Shown here one piece after another: positions 58,115-64,000 of a stretch of DNA of 64,000 nt. A program made the translations under genes and the position numbers. The DNA is from Hydrangea macrophylla (taxonomy: Eukaryota > Streptophyta > Magnoliopsida > Cornales > Hydrangeaceae), in NCBI GenBank assembly GCA_033977485.1, contig CM066991.1, positions 31,493,850-31,557,849 of the forward strand. Direction: 5' to 3'. The notes under the pieces were generated by a model. The model worked only from the letters and a program-made list of their open reading frames with translations, was not told the origin of the DNA and did not search any database. Position 1 is the stretch's first letter. The number at the start of each line of letters is the position of its first letter.

Positions 58115-59365
58115 ACTTTCACTTTCTTCAAACGATTAAGAGAACCACAAACGATCGAACCTTAACAGAACTTGGTTGTTTCTTTTAGTTTATAATCCAT
58201 AATGCTTAGCTGTTTAATTGATGTTCCATGTTTCTATTATGCGATATTATAGATTACGGAGGTAATGGGATGCGATAATGAGATTTAGATAATGTGGTAA
58301 GAACATAATAAGTTTGAAACGTTAGGAACAGTAGGATGAAATAATGAGATAAGGTTTGGGTTATGATGGTCGGTAACATTGGTTAATCCTGGTGATTGAG
58401 TAAGTGGAGTATTGGTGACCGTCAGTACAAGTAGGTCAGTATCATGAGTTGGTTGTGAACACATTTGTGTGGGATGTGAGCATTATGTATTGTGCTAGCA
58501 AGAAGTACTGATGCATATGGAATATGAATGGATGATACTCACAAGCATTCTTAAAAGCGGTAAACAAGAGTATTGGTGCGTCCAAAGACTAGTCATTATA
58601 TGAGAATGTTGTATGGTGCTCATAAGAGTTCTTAAAAGTGGTGAATAGTAAGAGTTCTTAAAAGCGGTGAATAGGAGCACTAGTATGTCCTGATGATATA
58701 ATCAGTTAGGATCGTTAGTCATGATTGGTGCAGTCAATCTTAGAGTTGAAAGTTGATGAAAATCGGTTAAGGATGTGTTTGAATAAATAGAGGAAAGATA
58801 TTATTAATATCAATATTTTATGTCGTTCATGATGGGTAATTGCGTTATTTCTATGAGACTATGTTAGTTCTCACTCAACTTTCATAAAGTTGATGGCCTT
58901 TATTGCCTGTACATTCCCCATCCAAACTACCCTGTCCTTAATAATGGAGGTATTGGAACTTACGGTGATGGTTACAATCCAGAGTTGGATTATGCAGAAG
59001 GTGGCCCCACTGATGCCCGGTATGCTGGGAAAGGGTATTATGCTGACGACTATCTTTATGTCAGTTGAAGATATGAAGATAGTTATATTTAGTTATTTCT
59101 ATTATACTCTGTTTTATTTTAGTTAACGGGTACTTGGGCATATGTTGTCTCCAAACCTATTGTGATCCTGTGGATCACACTCTGATGTTTGTAATAGTGA
59201 TATTGCTTTCATATTTCAATTATTTTCATTACTGCTCATATTTGTCTTGTGCACTAGTACTGTGTGGTGTGGATAATTAGTGACTTTAACTTATCATTCC
59301 CTATGGACCCAAAAAGGAAATTTATTTTTCTCTATTTTTGTTGCTCCAAGGCATGTCAGGATTTT

Positions 59366-59377
59366 TGGTATCAGAGA
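59366..59377 (+). other. Primer binding site, initiator tRNA-Met
   Basis: TGGTATCAGAGA, seven bases after the LTR end, with one change from the usual motif. Confidence 0.8.
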
Positions 59378-59568
59378 TATAGGTTGTGATACTTTCGTTC
59401 ACTATTCGATTCCACACCTTCTGGTCCTAGTTTAAGTTTCCTTGAGATGAGATATGAGTCTAAGATAAGTTCGTCCTTCTGACGATAGCTAGTTTTCCTT
59501 TGTAAGTTAGCATTATGGATCTAGAGTTCCATAAGTTTGTGACTGGTGCCTATGGAGGACATGTGATC
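59378..59568 (+). other. Leader stub of the chromovirus
   Basis: The internal region is cut after 190 bp by the second Athila-like element. No gag frame is reached. Confidence 0.5.
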
Positions 59569-60220
59569 TGACACGAATAAAAAATTTGTGTGTGCTTGTG
59601 TGCTATACCCAAGTGTAGATAATCATGCAAGTAGTAATCTGGTTAAGACAAGGTCCATCCCATAGGGAATGTGTTAAACTAAAAACATAGATTAAACTCT
59701 AAAGGTAATGGAAAATCCAAGATTTAAAATAAGGTGTAGACACGAAGTTCTACAGACTATAACTACTAGAGCAATTAAAGTAAAGTAATGATTAACTAAT
59801 TAACGAAAGCAATATTTTAAAAGCGGTTTTCTTTATATAAAGGAAATGTTGGGATCACACGAATCCGCAGCGATCATGCCATCTACCATGCAGTTACATT
59901 TAAGCTCTAAGGAGTGTGTCTATCTACAGTATTCTGTATTTTCTAAAGATAGAGAATCAATAGTCCGTTCATAGCCAGGACTACTTCATCACATTTGTTC
60001 CCAAAACACATGAAGGTAATTTAAAACAATAGTTAAGTCTTGCATTCTAAATGGTGTTAGCATTCAAAATGGTTTGGAAAAGTTATTGAAGAAAAATGCC
60101 TTAAGGCTTAAAGTAATGAAACTGTTTGGACAAACTGAGCATTTGGGGACAGTTTGAGAACAAATCTCAAAAGCAAAAAGTCTTGGAATACTGCAAAAAG
60201 GACTACTCAAGAATCTGAAG

Positions 60221-60341
60221 GTTCAATCGATCGACGCGCTTTCGATCGATCGAATATCATCATCTCTCGATCGATCAAAATGTCTTCGATTGCTTGACTA
60301 TATGTCTTCTTCGATCGATCGAACTACTTCGATCGATCGAG
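60221..60341. repeat. TCGATCGA palindrome array downstream of the TATA box (minus)
   Basis: Six units such as TTCAATCGATCGACG, TTTCGATCGATCGAATA and CTTCGATCGATCGAG. Confidence 0.88.
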
Positions 60342-60760
60342 TGCAGGTTTTACACTGCTGCATGGCAGAGGCTGGAGATCACTTTTTCATCGTGATCTCC
60401 CAACCTGTGGACTACTTACACATGGTCTGGAGTGTCACAGATGCATTTTTAACGTAAAAATCCATTAAAGCTTTGTTTGGTTGTGATTTAAACATAAAAA
60501 TTACAATAACTATTGATAATAGCAAACCAACAAGCAAAACTATGAGTTATTCATAATTTAAACTACTGAAACTACTAGCGCAATATAAATAAAACTAATA
60601 TGAAAACCTGGAACGCAAACACTTGTATAAATCACTGAAATCCTCAAACAACCAAGCAATAATCGAAAGTTCAACCTACAAAAACAAAACAAGACTCTCT
60701 TTCTCTCTATCTAAACTGATGAAAAGCAAAAGAGGCGTCCTCTCGGACGTAAATAAAATG

Positions 60761-60773
60761 CATATATATACTA
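60761..60773 (-). promoter_or_regulatory. TATA box of the second Athila-like LTR
   Basis: TAGTATATATATG on the minus strand, between the two palindrome arrays as in the first element. Confidence 0.6.
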
Positions 60774-60840
60774 AAACCTAAAGCTAGGGTTTAAAAACTC
60801 CTTTTCTACTGCGTGCGCATAAGTTCTGATAAAAGCCATG

Positions 60841-60951
60841 TTTGATCAATCGAACATTTTTGATCGATCGAACTTTTGGAATTCTCCAGCGCTTGAACCT
60901 CCTTCGATCGATCAAAACCTCAATCGCTTGAATTATCTTCGATCGTTCGAG
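60841..60951. repeat. TCGATCGA palindrome array upstream of the TATA box (minus)
   Basis: Five units such as TTTGATCAATCGAAC, TTTGATCGATCGAAC and CTTCGATCGATCAAA. Confidence 0.88.
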
Positions 60952-61204
60952 ACTCTCTTTTCATGTTTCAACTGTCTTCCTTAAAATCCAGCATCCCTTT
61001 CATCCTGCTTATTCATTTCTCCACACAGCAAGCAATGATCTGCACAAATTATGGCTAAAACAATACAACTTATCATAGATTAATCATATTATGTAAAAGC
61101 TGGCATTGTAATTCAAATTGTAGATATATAAAGGAATGGTAGACTAAATCAGTGTATTTTATTCTTTTAGCGCGATTGTATTTTACAAATACCCTCGCTT
61201 GTCA

Positions 61205-61230
61205 CAACCCCCAACTAGCGAATTGCTAGT
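61205..61230 (-). other. Polypurine tract and hairpin
   Basis: On the minus strand ACTAGC, loop AATTC, GCTAGT, then TGGGGGTTG touching the LTR; the same stem stands before the 3' LTR at 5549-5565. Confidence 0.65.
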
Positions 61231-63286
61231 CCCTAGAAATAAAGCTAAAATAAAAGCAAGCTAGACTAATACTACAACTACTAAACTAAAAAAAAATAAA
61301 CTAAAGCAACTAATCTAATAAGAAAGAGAAACTACCTAACTCACTTTCGCGGGAATCGCGGTTGCATTTAGCGAATGCAACAAGCCGTTAAATCCCTAGG
61401 TTCCCCCTAGTGGATGAGTATTGTCTCGTGAGGGTTTACAGTGAATATACCCACAAAATTCTCAATTTTTAAGTTCAAAAAAATATAGAAAAACTTTGAA
61501 AACACTCTCTTCTATTCAACTATTAACTTGGCTCTACATGGATATATTAACCTCAAACAAACCATGGAAGAAACCCACATACTCCTCATGTCACCAAGAT
61601 AGATAAAACAAATGTATCACAATCATTTATCTGTGTGTGTGTGAAGTTAACAGCTATGGATCTGACCGTATTTAGAGTTATTTTAGAGGCTTTAATAATG
61701 ATCGCACGTGGTATGGAAGCTTTGATAAGAGTGAATTTTTGGATACTAAATGCTTTCATACTTGACTTCACAAAAGACGGATATTTGGAGTGTATAGTCT
61801 CATGAAAAGGATGCTACTTACGAGAGGAGCGAACTACCGTGGATAACTCAACTCATACGTTCGTATTCAAACTAAGTCATTAAGAATCATTAAGGCTTTA
61901 TAATTTCGGGTTTTATGTAGAAAATATAGATGATGAATGGAAAGATTGCACACCTTAGCATATGATAGAGCTTGTCATCTCATTTTATTCCTACGTTATT
62001 CTTCTCACATTTCCAACCAACTATCACCCTTTCATATTCTCCGTTTTTCCTTCTTTCCATTTCTTTTCTTCTTCATTTTTTTTCCATTTTTTCATCATTT
62101 TTTATTTGCATATTACATACCAAAAGCTTCCAACAACTACTCTCCTCCAATCACATACTTTGACAGTTTTCTATTATTGGATGCGCGATGAGGTCATTTA
62201 GAGTTAAGGTGAAGGATTAGGGGTTTGTATTTCCAAAATGAGTAAGGTATTATTATTCAATCAGTGTGGGGTTTTGAAACGGAATGGTTTCTATAGGTGA
62301 AGGGATATGGGTAGTGCTAGGAAATGGGTAACAATGGCTTAATTCATTTTCTTAATTTCTTAGCTTTAACACTTCAATATTTATTGAGTTTGGTTGGTAG
62401 ATCCTGAACGTTCTCCTCTAATAAGCAGCCAGAATTGAAAAATTAACTGAGACTTAGTGCAACGAGTGTAATATACGTACTCAAGAAAAAAACAATTCGA
62501 ATTTATATGAAAATTCCCTCAGAAAGAAAGATTGGATCGAAGGCTCACTAAGGGTTAACTAGTTTTTACTACTCGTTCTTTTAGCACCATAGTCGTATTA
62601 ACTCATTTTTAGGTTTTTAACATAGCTGCTCACTAGTACAATTAGATATTGGATACATGAAAGGTCAACAGATGCAATCATCCTAGTGGAACTAGACAAA
62701 TGCGTGAACTTAATCCATAAAAGGATGAGATTAACATGAATGTATCATTGCTTGACAATAGCTAAAAAGAAGTGAATATTCAAAGTTGTTCTACTAATTA
62801 AGTTCAAAAATTCCTTGATTTTTTTATTTTTTTTAAATCTAATCCAATTCTAATCAAGATTTGTATGATGTGTGCAATAAAGTTATCCAGATTGCTAAGT
62901 ATACACATGTGCAGGTGATTATCTATCTACACCCACCACCAACTGAAAATTCCAATGTCCTCAGAAGTTGATTTTCAAAATAAATAGAGAGATATCATCT
63001 AATAATGCAAAACAAACACTGCAAGCATAGCAATCTATAAAGATATACAAACTCCAAGTAGCCAAGATCAAATAAAATAAAAGATACTGATAAAGCACTG
63101 TCCATATATAATAAAAACACCCAATCACTGGAAGGATAGAATAATATAAGTACAGAAGGGTGATAAAAAAGTCCAAAAGATCCAACAGTCTTATCATAAC
63201 CAAAACAACCCAAAAGAACTAAGAGAGAATAGAGAAGATAGTAAGAAACAAAATACAATAAAACACCCACTCTCCCTAAACATCAT
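61231..63286 (-). other. Non-coding 3' region of the second Athila-like element
   Basis: No credible frame is seen. Several stretches match the region 3757-5539 in the other orientation, for example the TCACGAGACAA/ACCTAG...AACCTAG border near 61390-61440 and GTTCAGGATCTACCAA near 62405. Confidence 0.6.
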
Positions 63287-64000
63287 CTACTCATCAACAA
63301 CATCAGATAAAATCACGATCGGTGCAGCAGGAGCATCCTCATCTCCACCCTTAGCAACAATAGTAGCCGTTGCTGGGTCACTTACAATCGGGGCAGGTGA
63401 TGTAGACAATGATGGGTCAGCCACGACTAGAGGTGGTACAGATGATGATGATGGGGCATATGGATTAGTAGGCAGTGGTGGTGGAGTAACAGACGTAGTA
63501 GGCGGAGCAGTGGAAATAGCTGGAGCAGCTGGAGTAGAAGTAGATGGATCGGTGGTGAGTGGTGCAGAAGGGGCAGAGGGTGGGTGTTAAGTTATGTGAA
63601 CAGACTGATCTACCCCGATCTATATCAAGATTGCCTCTAGTAAGGTCGTCATCTGATCCATCTTGCCCTCGAGTCGGATCCGCGTCTCCCTCTCCTCAAT
63701 AAGCAATGAGTGGAGAGTCTGGAGGGATACAGAAGACGACTCTCCCTGGGCCTGAACCTAAGACCGCTGTCACAACTCGAACTGCTGCATGGCAGCAATG
63801 GGATCCTCATCATTTGAATCTAGCTCCCCAACCTTGATAGGCATCCCAGAAGCTGCACCCTCTGTGTCGGTGCCTCCCTCTCTCTTCCGCTTTGCTCCCA
63901 CCTTTGCTTTTCCTTTCAGCTTTCTCTTTTTCTGTGCATCAGAACGGCGCGCTACTGTCTCACCAAACCGATTCGAAGCCTTTGAAATCATGTAAGTGGC
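63287..64000 (-). pseudogene. C-terminal part of an Athila-like element protein, broken
   Basis: One minus-strand frame enters from beyond the window and ends at TAG 63287-63289, with four in-frame stops (near 63770, 63760, 63620 and 63588). It has a basic Lys/Arg patch (KKRKLKGKAKVGAKRKRE) that could be a nuclear signal, an acidic patch, a short coiled-coil-like stretch (HSLLIEERETRIRLEGKMDQ) and a long Pro/Ser/Thr/Ala tail. The layout recalls the C-terminus of Athila ORF1-type proteins, but I cannot prove the family from this part. Confidence 0.5.

Larger units (their letters stand above)
55921..59358 (+). repeat. Chromovirus 5' LTR, split by a solo LTR
   Basis: It starts TGTAATACCCCG and ends GGCATGTCA; the initiator-Met primer site follows. 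Without the insert it is about 2.1 kb. The first part matches the LTR at 49824-50336 read on the other strand. A short tandem repeat (TTCTTAAAAGCGGTGAATA) lies at about 58550-58680. Confidence 0.75.
59569..61204 (-). repeat. 3' LTR of the second Athila-like element
   Basis: 1636 bp, TGACAAGCG...GTGTCA on the minus strand. It contains arrays at 60841-60951 and 60221-60341 and a TATA box between them. Confidence 0.82.
59569..64000 (-). mobile_element. Second Athila-like element, 3' part
   Basis: The LTR (59569-61204) is homologous end to end with the LTRs of the element at 282-7169: same terminal TGACACGA... on the minus-strand end, same hairpin and polypurine tract at the internal border, same array layout. 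Internal sequence continues to the window end. Only 3' internal DNA and the end of one frame are visible, so autonomy cannot be judged. Confidence 0.82.

Overview
The window is plant nuclear DNA, most likely from a gene-poor, pericentromere-like region of an angiosperm (probably a eudicot). I recognise no intact host gene. Almost every protein-like reading frame belongs to a decayed LTR retrotransposon. The lineages seen are those of higher plants: Tat with a second RNase H, Athila with a tRNA-Asp primer site, chromoviruses with an initiator-Met primer site and chromodomain, and Copia LTRs.

Layout, left part. 1-16974 is a Tat-lineage Ty3/gypsy element on the minus strand, its left LTR cut by the window start, carrying an antisense spliced gene (aORF) on the plus strand. 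A non-autonomous Athila-like element (282-7169, plus) is inserted in it with a perfect 5-bp target duplication GTGCC. By eye the outer LTRs differ at about 25 of 197 positions and the inner LTRs at about 60 of 1595, so nesting order and divergence agree. 16975-22350 holds a gag fragment of another element split by a solo LTR (18131-19652, TSD AAAGG), then an LTR rich in CAGTCGACTG palindromes. 22351-32126 is mostly unassigned AT-rich DNA with a four-copy tandem repeat of about 182 bp, a MULE-like element, a CACTA end, a hAT-type MITE with a perfect 8-bp TSD, and an LTR-like promoter segment.

Layout, right part. 32127-42988 is a chromovirus (minus) with both LTRs, all pol domains and an intact acidic extra ORF upstream of gag. 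42989-46977 is a heavily mutated chromovirus pol (plus), followed by the start of its 3' LTR. 48343-49818 is a solo Copia LTR (TSD AATAT). 49824-52620 is another chromovirus (minus), cut in its RT by a Copia LTR at 52621. 55921-59358 is a chromovirus LTR (plus), itself split by a solo LTR at 56789-58114 (TSD ACTTT). 59569-64000 is the 3' part of a second Athila-like element (minus) that runs off the window.

The most interesting signal crosses element families. LTRs of unrelated lineages (Athila, chromovirus, Copia) carry arrays of short CG-containing palindromes: TCGATCGA types, CAGTCGACTG, AAACCGGTTT and TTCGTCACGAA. In five elements an array lies upstream of the LTR TATA box, usually within about 60 bp. 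Two homologous Copia LTRs carry different palindrome families at the same place, which suggests that the arrays are exchangeable promoter modules.
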